Below are positions 37,401 through 50,638 of a DNA stretch of 64,000 nt, in pieces (the stretch's first letter is position 1; every line of letters starts with the position of its first letter). The translations under genes were made by a program, and so were the position numbers. Below the pieces are notes generated by a model. That model was not told the origin of the DNA. It did no database searches and saw only the letters and a list, made by a program, of their open reading frames with translations. This DNA comes from Rotaria sordida (lineage: Eukaryota; Rotifera; Eurotatoria; Philodinida; Philodinidae): positions 248,001 to 312,000 of the forward strand of contig CAJNOL010000020.1 of the NCBI GenBank assembly GCA_905250125.1, given 5' to 3'.

Positions 37401-40292
37401 ATCAGTTACTCCTATTTTGTCTTAATCTTTTCTAATAATAGTCTCAATGACACTTTTGTGGCTAATGATGCATTGATTCATTGACAATTATGTGTGGGAA
37501 AAATATCGATGCATTAATATACTGACAAAAAGTTGACTATTTGTAGATTTTTCAATAGCGAACACTCGCATAATAATTCAAACGAGTATATTGTGTGTTG
37601 ATCAAATTTTATCATGCATCAATGTCTCTCATCTATGGAACAAAGAATTTTTTTCGTTGTCGAATACTATATGAGTCATATCATGCTTCTTTTAATCTAT
37701 TCATTGTACCATTCATTCGAATAATTAAAAAAGTTTGTTAAAAAAAATTCATTTATATCAAATCAAAAAAACTCATACTTGCACTTTTTCGTTGTTTAAA
37801 CATGAATAATTTCAGTTGATGGTTTTTTTTTTTTTTTTATAAACTAAAGTACTAAATCGACATGAAAGCATGTTCTAATAATAATTAAATTATTTTACAC
37901 ATGCATTCAACAGGAACAATTTGTTTGACTACGTTTTTCGAATGTAGACTTTTTTTGTTAATTATACAAAATTGTTATAATTAAATATGAACTTTTGATG
38001 ATAATATATCTTTATTTAGAATACATAATTAATTCGATAAATGAAAAAATCTCTCGAATCTTATTTTTATTCTATAATATTAGTATGATTGACTTCAAGG
38101 CTTTTAAGTCGTACTCAGCTGTCTTCTCTATCATTATTAAGTACAATGACAAAGATAAATAAACAATTGCTATACCACATGGATAAATGTTTTTTTTAGA
38201 TAGCAAAATTCTATGATCAACAAGAAAATACAACTCTATTATATGTTAAAGTTCATGTCAGTTTTTTTAGTTCTTTTTTTATGATAGAAAGATAAACTAA
38301 ACTTTTTGTAAAATATATGACTAATAAAACTTTCAGAAATCTTGTATTTTCTTTTACTTATCAATTTTCTTTCGTCATTCATGGTTATCAAATAAATACT
38401 TGTGTAGAAAGGATTCTTTTATCAACATATATATCAACAATAGTCTATCTGACATTGCCTATTGAGATTTTTTAAGAAGTATAGTATTTGAATCTGTTTC
38501 TTTTCTATCAGTTGTTCGTTATATTCTTATATAAATTCGATCGCTATTCTATTTTCAATATACCCATTCATTAAATCTGTATGTTAGGTATTGTCATGTA
38601 TGACAGTATGTAAAATAATTGTATTTGCATATTTTATTTAGATAAAAAAAAAGGTTTCTTAAAGAAAGGAGAGAATAAAACGTAAAGAAACGATAAGTAA
38701 TAAAAATTCATTTCAACTTTTATATTTGTTCTGAAATAAATAAAAATGCCTAGAGAAAAGAAAGAGTTTCGATAGATGTAAAAAAAATCTATCAAATAAT
38801 CATATATGTCTTGACAAAATCAACTAATTCATTTAATAATCTAAAAATATTTTTTCTATTTTATAATAAGAATTCTCTAGAGGAATAACTAAGTCGCAAA
38901 GATAACATTTATAAGTCATTGTCATTTTTCTTACTATTATTTCATGTTTGAAGTCCTGACATTTGATAGTAGGAATTTATCCAATTATATTAAAATATTC
39001 AAATTCGTTATTGTCAAAATAAATGTTATGATAATAAATTAGTTTTGAACATATATAAATTCCTTAACAAACAACAAATACTGTTCAAAAAATAAGTCAA
39101 TATTCAATGTAGATATTCAACTAAATGGATACAATTTAATTAAATCAGAAGTTAAATTTATGTATGTCAAAAATGAAATATTCAAGGTATACCTTAATGT
39201 TTTCGTTTCCCGAAAAAAAAAACCATTATAAAAATTAGATATTTTTCAAAAGAATAAAATTTTTTTTTTAAACTTAAAAACAAGAAAAAATATACAAGCC
39301 TACATGATAATGAGTTCGTAAGATATGAATACTCACGATAAACGATAGAACAAACTTCTTACACATTAAAAATATTATTTAATCATGTTACTTTCAACCA
39401 GATTTGTCAATCTATGAAGTAAAGACATGATAGAATAATCTTCTATTTTTTCTGTCACAAATCAAATTAATAAAATTCATTCAATCTGATGTAAATGTAT
39501 TTTATCTAATTAGTTCCTTTTTCTTCCCAAAACATGTTTGATAAAAATATGTTATTTACATCAATATTTATTTAATCGTTTGTTATTTTCATTCAAAAAA
39601 ACGATTCATTTTTTTTTGTTTAATTTTTAAAAATAAAAATTATTTTCTATCAATAATAATTGCAATAATCTAACTTAACATTTTCTTCAATAATAATAAT
39701 AATAATAATAATATATAAACCTAAAGGTTAATATTTATGCGATAATTTGATAACGACAAAACAAGAATATGGAAAAATTAAATACGAAGTTTAATGTTTA
39801 CATTGATCGTATTCTATGAAATGCATTATTAATCTTTACTTTTTTACTAAAAAAAAGTATGAAGTTCAAATTTCTGAGAAATTGTTGCTTATTATATACA
39901 AAATGTCACTAAAAAAACATTTCAAGTACTTCACTTTTACCCTCGACCAAATTGAAAAAAGGTAGAAGTTAAAATAAATAATAGCAGAAAGTTCACTCAT
40001 CGTGATGTCATTTTTTTTCGTCTAGCTCATACTTATTTACAGTAACTACTTTTGTAAGTGTTCTTTCCACAGTAGAAAGTTCAAAAAATCTTCAACATAT
40101 TCGGAGAATTTTTATTTACCTTCTTTTTTTTTACGTTTCTTTTATTTTACATCCTAGGAAGTAACTAATGCTGCACTCTTATGGAGATCATCGATGTATA
40201 TATATATACCTTTGTGGACCAAAGCAAAACAGCAGCAGTTGAAGAAACATCCATATTCTTTTTTTTTTCTATTATTAGTTTATTAATCAACT
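31447..40292. other. 8.8 kb spacer upstream of the GPCR
   Basis: No frame on either strand has both coding-like content and splice support. The stretch is rich in A/T and pyrimidine tracts, with a (CT)n run at about 35130-35149, a CAT/CAA trinucleotide patch at 35559-35600, and an (AAT)n run at about 39689-39712. A strong minus-strand donor context (acag|gtaagaa, about 35042-35052) could belong to a distant 5'UTR exon of the GPCR, which is speculation. The length suggests room for distal regulation of a neuronal-type gene. Confidence 0.4.
40196..40209 (+). promoter_or_regulatory. candidate TATA box of the CaaX-protein gene
   Basis: A TATATATATATA run begins about 95 bp before the ATG at 40293. 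The short pyrimidine tract then ttattag at 40259-40279 could instead be a 5'UTR acceptor. The assignment is by position only. Confidence 0.25.
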
Positions 40293-40805
40293 ATGGCTAT
40301 GATTCAAAGCACTAATTTTGATGTTAAAGCATTCGGCAAAAATGTTACTATACCAAATGCTGATATTGCTAAAATAATGTATTATATTGATTGTGTATGT
40401 ACAGTGATTGATTATAATGATCGTGAGATTCAAAGATATCGAAATTATTCAAATTGGGCAAATATGTCAGACGCAGAAGATCGTCTTATATTCATCTTAG
40501 CTTTGGCATTATCACCTGATGAATTGGAAAATAAAGTCTTCTTTAATAGTCCTCAACTTTGTCCTAATTCTAACAATCAATTTTATGAAATTGGACAAAT
40601 AAAAAATCAATTGCTTATTGTACAATCATTATTTATCGGTGGTCAACAAAGAAATGTTAAAAAAATTATGGCTTATAAATCAGCGTGGATGCAAACTTTT
40701 TATCTTCAACCAATGCGAAATCTTGCGTTTCGATTCAGTCCAGAAGGACAACGTCAAGAAGCAGCGAGACGAGCAATGTTGAGTCAAGCTTGTGTCATAT
40801 CATAA
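40293..40805 (+). CDS. orphan protein with C-terminal CaaX box, single exon
   Basis: The frame ATG 40293 to TAA 40805 gives 170 aa with fully coding-like composition and no intron. The protein looks helical and globular: Asp/Ile/Tyr-rich N-terminal part (ADIAKIMYYIDCVCTVIDYN), Asp/Glu-rich middle (MSDAEDRLIFILALALSPDE), then a basic helix (SPEGQRQEAARRAMLSQ). It ends C167-V-I-S, a classic CaaX sequence with Ser at X, which in eukaryotes directs farnesylation and membrane attachment. No P-loop or GTPase motif exists, so it is not a Ras relative. I do not recognise the family. The intronless structure contrasts with most neighbours and may point to a retrocopy or lineage-specific gene. Confidence 0.75.
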   Translation: MAMIQSTNFDVKAFGKNVTIPNADIAKIMYYIDCVCTVIDYNDREIQRYRNYSNWANMSDAEDRLIFILALALSPDELENKVFFNSPQLCPNSNNQFYEIGQIKNQLLIVQSLFIGGQQRNVKKIMAYKSAWMQTFYLQPMRNLAFRFSPEGQRQEAARRAMLSQACVIS

Positions 40806-43800
40806 AATTAACCAACAACACATAAGATCTACACGTCGATATAACATACTGCTGCAAACAATATAACTGCTTTTGATTAATGTGTTGTGTGGCTTTCTTT
40901 TGTCTTTTTTTAAATACTGCGACTAATGCTTTACTAATAACAAAAAGCCGACAGATTTTACAAAAAATAAATAGTTGCAGATGTAATTCAATCTTTCTTT
41001 ATCTTAAAATTTTTATTTTACAAAAAATAAAAATCATTGAAATTTGTGATGAATTTTATCAAATTTGAAATTATTAGAATTCTTTTTTCATACATTTTCC
41101 AGGATGCATATGATTTACAATTAACCATCACAAATAATAAACGAGAGACAATAGTAATGAGAATGATACAAAATAAACATGACAGAGAATAACAAAGATT
41201 ATTTTCTCGAATTTGTCATGACATTTCTACAACAACGCCTACAAACTCAACAAAACACAATAGTAAACGCAAGGCCATTGAACATAAACGATCTGTGTTG
41301 TTTTTTTTTCCTATGCTCATTTGATTTTGACAAATACATGACATACCACATTACTATAGGTGGCAATGACTTGTCATATAATATGAAAAGCAGAAAAATA
41401 AATTCTACTCTTATTCGTTTATTCAAATCACAGTATTTCTAAGCAATTAATTTATTTGACTTTTATTGACTTAATAAATAAAACAATAAATATTTTGTAA
41501 TATAGTGTTCATATCAAAACTCTCACACTACTTTTGTTTTTCAGTTCCTGTATTAAAAGTCAATAACTTAAATTTAATATGATTATATATCAGTATAGTA
41601 GAGTTTACTTGGAACCGATCGGTTTTTACTGGTTTGTTTTTTTTTGGAGGGGGCGGGGGAAGGGCACTAAAGCTGGGCTATGTTGCTCTTTTTTAACAAT
41701 TTCTATAATTTTAATGATCAAGAGATATGAACCTGGTTTTTCTTTACTTTACTGAGTAGAGTATTTAAGATTATTTTACTTGGTAAAATAATATTGAAAA
41801 ACGTCGATTTTTTTATCTATATTATAAAGAATGTTGTTTTCTAACTTTATTTTTTCAAAGTAAAAATAAAAATACATCACATGGTAAGTTCCTATTTTCA
41901 GGAAATTCAAATAGAATGACTATGAGCAAAATTTTATGGCAACTTAATTTAGTACTTTGAAAAATAAACATAGGAAATTAATTTTAATATAAGTAGTATA
42001 TATAAATGTGCAGTATATATCTTTGAGGTTGAGTTGAATCAAGAAAGTCATTATAAGAAAAAGTATACGGAAATAAAGTTTGTTGGCATCTCACCAACAT
42101 TTTGTAGAAAAAGAAGAGAAGAGAGGGGAAAAAGAGGTATACAGCGTTGATCCGAAGAAAATTAAAACGCACTGACACAATAGTACTATAAGTCCAATAA
42201 AACTCGCACGTTATTAATATAGGTTGAATATAACTTGCAAGAGTAAGAACGAAACGAAACTTCTAATTGTTCATAGAGATTATTGTGCAACTGCTTATGT
42301 ATGCATTAGAAAGTGAAAAAAACATTAGAAAAATAGTCTATTCTATTAGTGTAGTATCTGACTATAGTATCACTCTGTCTGACTAAGCAGGCAGACAGAA
42401 ATAGAAACGATCAAAATTTATTAAATGTCATTTTTGCTTTTTGTTCCTTTTTTATCGGATGACTGTACATGTGAGAAAGATATTTTTCCGTTTTTTTTTC
42501 TCAATTTTCAGCAATTCTTCCATGATTCTGATCAATTTTCGCAAGTCAGTTTCACTTTTTTATTTTCCAGCGTAAATTAATACATTGGTTGTAAGGACAT
42601 CTATACAGTGGGTTTATGAGAAATCGCTTGATTCCGTGCTATCGAAAATGCTTGATTTTTCGCAACGAAAAATGGTCATCTTCTTACGTTTCATAGAAAA
42701 CGACACACATACATTGGGTAGATTGTACGATCTTCCTGCTTTTTGGTCATCGGGACGCTTCTATTTGTTGCTATCGTATTCCATCATATCAGGTTTCTTC
42801 CAAGTATCATTAAGCCGTTGTCAATATTAACTCATGTCAAACAAATACGCTCGTAATCGAAGGAATACGATCGTTTATGATCAATTAAAGCTCGTCTACA
42901 GTTGTCGTTTAAATCTGTATTTCTTCGTATATAATCATGCTTCTCCGTGTATGATTTGGAGCTATACGATCGTCCAAAATGTAATTGTATACGGAGAAAC
43001 ACGGTAAGAGAAGGATTACTTCATTTTGATAGTAAATCAATCGCCCAAGCTAATCTAGCAGCATACCAGGGGATCTATAAGCAACCCAGCAAATTTGAAG
43101 GATCAGATATTGCCAGATATAACATGAAAAATTTTATCGGTATCTTATAAGAAGAAATCTTCAACTTATGACATCATACTGTCGGAAGCTATCTTGCCGA
43201 AGAAATTCCATCGAATCTGACTGAATCTTAGGGAAGGTTTTGTCAACCTGAGAACTTCTTCTCACTTTGATACATGCGTTACACTACGAGTTAGTCATCC
43301 ATTGTTAGATTCACATCGCAAGCTTCACTCAGGTCGAGAAAAACAGTCAAATGAGCTCGAGATTATAATTTTACATGTCGATCTTAACCAGAAAAACTTG
43401 CCAAGGCCGTGAGAGAATAACAAATTCACATCTGAAATATAATTGAATGGTTTTACCTCCTCTAGAGAGCTATTAAAATTAGGTCCCAATTGGAGATATA
43501 TAATATCACTGAAGTTGATCACTAAAATCATATACTTTAGCCTTCTTAGCTATCCAAATTGACTGATCGGCACATCAGTTACGTTATATGATCTTTTTGC
43601 ATGATATGGTAACATTAATCAATATATTCATGAATGCTTTCATGAACAACCTAGTTTTTCGTGAGAAAATAAGGAAAAGAGACAGAGTGGAATGCCAGAG
43701 TTTGTATTTTTAGGGTTGAGTTGGATTGTTTTGAGTTGAGAAATTCATTTTTCTATTGTTAACTATTCTCAAATGCTTCATTGAATAACTCGAATATTGG

Positions 43801-46800
43801 CATTAATGATTGGTGCTATAAGGCAGTCGTTGTAATTTCTCTTTGACTTCTAAAATTTGAACTAAAACGCTAACTAGCTAACAATTGTGCAAATGAAAAA
43901 AAGAAGAATAAAATTAATATGAGGATTTAGATGAAAATATTGGTGTAGGTGTGTTTCTTGTCTTCGCTCTCCCTTCTACATACCCTCCACCCGCACTGTT
44001 TCTAACCCAACCAACTCCTAAAGATACGTACTTTTTATATTAGAATGAATTTTCTGAAAATAGGCATTTACTATGCCCTCCCAAAATAAAATGCCACCCC
44101 TAATCGATATTGTATTCGGATTCTTATTGATGAACTAAGAGGAAGCCATGGCATTTCAATCGATACAATTCTCAATAAACGAACTAAGAAGTGAAAATTC
44201 GAATGGTTATGAAAAGGTTTCCATTGAAGCAGTTTTGGTGTATAAAACCGTCCATATCTTTACGAATGTAAACTTAATTGATCAAAGAATGATTGTATTA
44301 ATTGAAATGCCATTGTTCTCTGTCAGTTCATCAATAAAAATGTGAATATACGACATTGATCTACAAACTAATCTGAGTTTTAACATAAACTTCCTCCACA
44401 ATCCGATATTGTACGTAATCTCGGTTAGGAGGCTAACATATGTACCTATTCAATACAAGAAATGCTTGTATATAAAATAGAATAAAAAAAAAAAGAAACG
44501 CTTTAGTCTTGACAAAGAAGTGACTGAAAAAAAAAGACAGCATAATAGTTTTGTTATAATTTTTAGTAGTTAGACAGACAAAATAATGTCATTTATGATT
44601 AAGTACTTTCTACGCCACAAGATCAACAGTAGATAATAAAATCCAGTCACTAGAGTAAATGTTTCCGTGTTTATGTCGAAATGTTTCACACTACATAAAG
44701 TCATGCATATCAATGAGAAATAGAACGAAAGAATATAAACATATATTATATTTTTCTCAAATTATGTTCAACTTTAATTGAAATCTAATTTGTCTTAGGA
44801 AACGTCAACCAAAACAAGAAAAGCAAGGCTCTTCAAGCTTATACTTTTTGAGTAGTATTTTTTATCGATATTTATTTCTCTTTGAATTTAATTTGGTTCA
44901 TAGACGATATGTAATGTATAAATATATTACCCCTTGAGCAAAACTCTACCCCCTCCCCCTTCCTTTTTTCAAAATTTTTAATATTTGCTTTCTCTTTATT
45001 ATCGAACAAAATTATTCTAATAAGATGTATAATCATCATTTGCTTCAATCAACTACTGTACTTGTCTTTTCATTCTATCGACCAATTCAACAGTCAAATC
45101 AATTGACAGAACTTTCTAATTTCTTATTTCAACTCGTCAGTTATTTGAAATTCTTTTGACTTATTGTATTCTTCATCATCGACCAGACTTTTGCAATTGA
45201 GTTCTGGTCTGATAATGAAGAGAGTCAAGACGGAACTTGAATGCGATTGTCAATTTTTTAGTCGATCGACAGACGGCATCTGTGTTTAGGATCTCTTCAG
45301 GAAATTGACTATGAGCAGTAAACAGCAGACTATTCTCATACATGCCGCACATAAAATCTCTTGTCAAATTGTGTTTGAAAGTAATTAATTGTCGAAAGTT
45401 TTGTCTTCTCGTCAATAAAAATTACGTTATCTCAATGGAAACTATGGTGCTATTGAGTTTATATGAGTCGTTGCTCACGATATTTGTCTGTGAGTAAGGA
45501 TATTTTGGAAGGTAGATCATAACTTCCATTGCTGTCACGTAATCAACATCTAACAGTACTTGGATCTATATCCACACTGTTCTTTGTTCGAATTTTTAAA
45601 ATGTCATTTAATGTAATGTTCAGCTCACATTTGGCAATGTTAACAACTTCTGTATCTGTTATAATCGACGCGGTACATAGTCGACCAGTTCTTGGTTAAT
45701 TAGATAAGTCTTCGTTTTGTTACCATGTGGCAAGCTAATGTCGCATGGTTTTTAGTTCATATCCAATGTATTTTCAAATGACTTTATTTGATATTTTAGG
45801 ACCCAATAGATGTAGCTTGAGAAATGCAATTTGATTTCATTGTGATAGAGAAAGTGGCATGTTTAAAAGCTTTCGAAAGAATGATGAAAAAAAGACTATT
45901 CTCTATATCGATCCACATTTTACATATTAACGATGGTTACATAAGATTGGATCAATCGAATCAACAAATAAAAACATTAGAAGCGAGAGGAACTATTGTC
46001 TGTCTAGAGCTGTATATATATGTTATACATTGGTTCGATAATGAAAAGAAAACAAATATTAAAAATTTTAAAAAGGAAGGGGAGCAAAGATTTTTGCCTA
46101 GGAGTGTATGTTGTTACATTTTGTTAAGTTATATTCCAGCTAAAAAAAAATGAAGGATATTTTTTTAGTTTGTATTCTCTGAGATATAATATTAACTTTT
46201 TCTGGCAGAATTTAATACTTCAATAGTTTAAAACGCTGATTTACTTTTTCTTTAAAATACTTTCAAAAATCATTTTTCGATATTGACGCAGAAGAAGTCA
46301 TTGAGTACATATATTACAATATTAATAAATGGAAATGAATACTCAGTCAAGTTAAAAAAAAAAATTTTGCTTCATGCGAGCGAATATTACAATTGATTTT
46401 TCAATAAAAGAAAATTATTTCGTAGTTTTACACCTGATTAAAAACAAACTTTATCTAAATTCAATTTTTCCTAGGACATTTATCAATTATTCACTGTTTG
46501 TGTTCATACATTTCAATTCAAACCAATATCATTTTCTTAGAGTGAAAAAATAATCTAATATTTATCTACTTAAATCTTTTTAGCCTCTATTTATGAAGGT
46601 AGAGATGAATGAAGGATTTCTCAGGTTTTAATAGTATTTAAGTAACGACGGCTTGACTTTGTGTGTGTGTGTGTGTGTGTATTTTTTGTTAGAAATAGGC
46701 TACTCCTAACCGAAAAAATCGAATCCAAGAATTTCGAAAAACTGATTAAGAATTTAAATTCTTTGACTATGGAAAACTTTAGTCAAGTTTTATAATAAAT

Positions 46801-48663
46801 CATTATTTTCAAAAAATAAGCTTGTCTTTATATTGAAAAAATCGAATTGAAATAGTATGTCTCTCACTCATAGTTATTACCTTAATTTCCATTCTAATTT
46901 GAAATATGTATAAACACCACAACATTTTATGATAAAATTTGGTACTCAGGTGCTACATTTACCCTCTTGATGAGATAGTATTTATTATTCACGAAACAAA
47001 TTTTAGTTACAGTTATAAATAATGAATAATCTAATGCATGAGAACAGAACAATAAACACTCTTAAAATCGTTGCAGTATAATATTTATATCAGATATATA
47101 TATACATATATAAAGAGTGACTATCTTCATGAGATTATCATCATTCTCCATAAACTTTTATAACAACAATATTTTACTATTTACTTTCATGTCAATTATT
47201 TGTCAGTACACATGTGTATTTTTTTTTCGTTGTATTTCATATTCAAGCATTTCTTGTATTAAACAGGTTTATATATTTATATATGTAGTACGTAATCTCT
47301 GATATAGAGGTATATAATCCTATTAAATTAAAGTACTTTAATTCTAGTACATAAATGAAAAATAAAAAAAAATAATACGACATTGATGTATATTATAGCT
47401 ATATATTCTGTAATATTTCAAAAGATACTTGATATATTTTACTTAAAACCATATATATATATATCTGTCAAATAGAAGAAAAATTGATGACGTCAAACTC
47501 AAAATCTTTTTTTTTTTTTCTTTCATTCTTATCAAACACTTCAAAACGTTATGACTGTTTGTTAAAAAACATTATCAATGCTTCAGTAATTGGCTTCTCA
47601 TCTATATTTAAACACTGACACACTAAGAAAAAAAAATGTTTTCGGAAAAAAAAAACGAATGACGTAAATAAACTAAAGTATTCTTTTCTCCGTTGTTGAT
47701 ACAATTAATATCAGACGATTTATATTCTCATAACGAAAGTGATACTATTAAATTGCCTAACTGTTTCAAATAAATCAATATAAGGAGGCAAAAAAAAAAA
47801 CAAAGTAAAAGTTCGCTGTTTTTATTACCAATCAATTTACTTGCAGATTGCAATAAATTTTCATCTTATGTCATGTAAAGTAAAGTACTATATCATAATT
47901 TATTACATTCCTTGAAAATAAATTTGTCTTTTAAGATAAATTTCATGGTCAGAATTATATAATTTTTTTATTTTATAGATATTAATTTTGTCAATATTAC
48001 TGATGATTTTCAGTGATATTTTAGTATCACATTCAATATAAATGCTAAATTAGCAATTATAAAAATGACTTAATTGATTTGTTTTCAAAAAATAAATATA
48101 TATTTTATTCGATCATTTAGTTTAGGTATTTCGCTTATTTTTTTCTATATATTTATTCAAGGATCCTTATTTCCATTATGGTCATTATTAGTGCATACAG
48201 CTGCTGCTCCAACATTACAAAAGAAAAAAAAAAAAGAGACGAACAAGGAAAAAGAAGCTCTGACAAACGATTAGAATATGCGAAGTGATGAATCGAAAGA
48301 AAAAACAGTATTGAATTTGTAACTGTAGTTGTTTTATACAAATATAGATAGAGAGTCAAGAAAAAAAAAACGAAAGGAAATAAGACGAGTGGAGTCATTC
48401 ATTCTTTCACTCATTCGCGGATCGAATTGGTGTGCATATATACGTGTATGTGAATGTGCAACGAAACAGAAAAGAAAAAAAAAAAACAAGAGAAACACAG
48501 AAAGCGTTCGCGTACTAAATTGTGTGGCATTTTTATTTGTCTTCAAGACGAAACACAATAGACAACTTTTAATAAAGGTTTGATTTTCACACAGGTGCTA
48601 TTATTCACAGTAAAAAAAAAAAACAATGATACTATCCTTTTTTCTTTCATTTTTAGATAAACC
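40806..48663. other. 7.9 kb spacer with decayed sequence
   Basis: No gene is supported. Noted: a G-rich tract at 41643-41665; less A/T-biased, apparently decayed stretches at 42580-43560 and 45176-45830 whose translations are broken by stops; a small inverted repeat around 42940-43010 (tctccgtgta/tatacggaga); and a (GT)n run at 46661-46680. The last 60 bp before 48664 carry a pyrimidine tract and ttttag at 48650-48656, a likely 5'UTR acceptor for the kinase gene. Confidence 0.4.
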
Positions 48664-50638
48664 ATGTATTCTTCCGATAATAATGATAATAATAATAATA
48701 ACTGTAATTCGGTTCGAAATGTACTTTTTGACGCTGCTATACAACTTAGCGTACCTACTGTTACATCTACAGGTTCAGCTGCTACTAAAATACGTAATTA
48801 TTCACCAACAGAAGAATCTTTACGATCATCACGTTCTCGTTCTTCTTCATCTAATTCAAGATCTAGTCTTTCATCAGGTTCAACATATATGTCTCGACCA
48901 TCTAATTTAATAAAACCTAAGATTCTACGTGACATAGCTACACAATCATCTCCAATATTAAGAGAAGGTGATAAAAATCAACATCGATCTAGTTATTTAA
49001 ATTTAATATTAGATAATAATAATAATCCAACAAATACATCATCTATATCAGAAACATCAAAAGAATATTTATCTGTACCACGACATAATCACTATCAAAA
49101 TTCACCATGTTCTTCTCCTACACGTCATGGTAAATCGTTAAAAAATACTTTACTTGGTATTTGGCAAGGTTTGAATAGTGATGAATTGAGATCTACTGCA
49201 TCATCACCAATGGATACAAAATATTTTGATGAACGAGTTCGAATAGTAATTGAAGAAAAAATAAATATTGGGTTGTTTTTTTTCAGTTTTTATTAATATT
49301 CTAGAGTGCTCCAAATTGGAAAGCTTTTTCAAAAGTAGTTACTTCTTTACTTACATTCACCCGAACAAAACAAGGACAATATGAATGGATACAATTAGTC
49401 GGTCATCCAGGTAGAATATTTTTTCCTGTTTTTTTCTTTATTTTGTTCTTTTATTTGTTATTAATAATTTATTATCTTTCTTTCTAAAGGAACATTCAAA
49501 GAAGGTCTTCATGATGGTTATATTCTGAAAGAATTATCTGAAAAAGAACGACGTTGTTGTGAATTACTTCAACATGATATTTTAAAAGATTTTGTTCCAA
49601 AATATAATGGAACAGTTAAAGATGAAGAAGGAAAACGTATGAAAGATTCATTAATTAAACAGAACTAATTGACATATGTTTTGTTTTTTTTAAAGATTAT
49701 ATTGAAATGGAAGATTTATTATCTTCATTTCATGAACCATGTATAATGGATTGTAAAATAGGTGTACGAACTTATTTAGAAGAAGATCTTGATAAATCAG
49801 AACGTGATCCAGAACCAAGAACTGTATTTAAAAAAAAACACGATATTTATATTGTTCATGAAAATTTGATTGTATTTTGTTTTGTTTTTGTCTAGGATCT
49901 ATATGAAAAAATGATTGCTATTGATCCAACAGCACCAACAGAAAAAGAAAATGAAGAAAAAAAAATTCTTAAACCACGTTATATGATTTGGCGTGAAAAT
50001 TTAAGTTCAAGTGAAGATTTAGGTTTTCGTATTGAAGCTATTAAAGTATAGATAAAGAATATTATTTTTTTTTTCTTGTATGCTGAAAATTAATTTACTA
50101 TATAGAAATCACGTGGTTTAATGTCAAAAGAATTTCAAAGAATTAAAGAACGAAATGAGGTACGAAAACATTTAACTGAATTTATTGCTAATTCAATACC
50201 ACGTGCTGTAAGTAACAATTTTTTTTCTTTTATAAATCTATTTACGTTTACTTTTTTTTATTACTTAGACACAATATCTTAATCGTTTGACGCAATTACG
50301 TTCAACTTGTCTACGTTCAAAATTCTTTCAAACTCATGAGGTTTGTTTAATTATTATTATCATTGTTTAATCAAAGAAAATCTTCTTTTTTTTGTTTTCT
50401 TATTTAAAAGTTAATTGGTTCATCATTATTATTTGTTCATGATACAACTCGAGCATTAATATGGATGATTGATTTTGGTAAAACTCGATTATTACCTTCG
50501 AATATTCATATAACACATTCAAAACCATGGGTACGTGGTACACATGAAGATGGTTATCTTATTGGTTTAGATAACTTAATTTTACTTTTTCAAGAAATAA
50601 TTAATGATCTAAAATTGACCCTAAAAATTTCAAATTAA
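48664..50638 (+). CDS. ITPK: inositol-1,4,5-trisphosphate 3-kinase
   Basis: Eight exons (48664-49245, 49305-49410, 49490-49636, 49696-49823, 49896-50045, 50106-50207, 50269-50340, 50411-50638) join in phase to 504 aa. Residues 1-180 are Asn/Ser/Arg-rich and disordered, with a poly-Asn start encoded by an AAT run. From 195 the catalytic domain is clear: [25 protein letters not shown], the IPK signature [16 protein letters not shown] (293-308, with Asp297 and Lys299), [28 protein letters not shown] and the metal-binding WMIDFGKT (447-454, Asp450), ending [12 protein letters not shown]. It phosphorylates IP3 to IP4 in calcium signalling, presumably cytosolic. Homologues bind calmodulin just before the catalytic core; [13 protein letters not shown] (198-210) fits that role. 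All catalytic landmarks are intact. Confidence 0.95.

Noticed and set aside
41179..41442. 87-codon frame downstream of the CaaX protein
   Set aside because: Composition changes to low-complexity Phe/Cys/Asn after 30 codons; probably untranslated sequence.
42585..43150. Two plus-strand frames suggesting a gene
   Set aside because: The first lacks an ATG, they are in different frames separated by stops, and nothing recognisable appears; treated as decayed sequence.
45176..45415. 79-codon minus-strand frame
   Set aside because: Upstream sequence in all frames is broken by stops and no splice sites rescue it; may be a relic but cannot be identified.
45824..46153. 109-codon plus-strand frame
   Set aside because: Preceded by an acceptor-like tttag but the translation drifts into Lys-rich low complexity; no partner exon or motif.
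48334..48583. Overlapping frames before the IP3 kinase
   Set aside because: Lys/Arg- and Phe-rich translations of A/G and T/C tracts, on opposite strands of the same bases.
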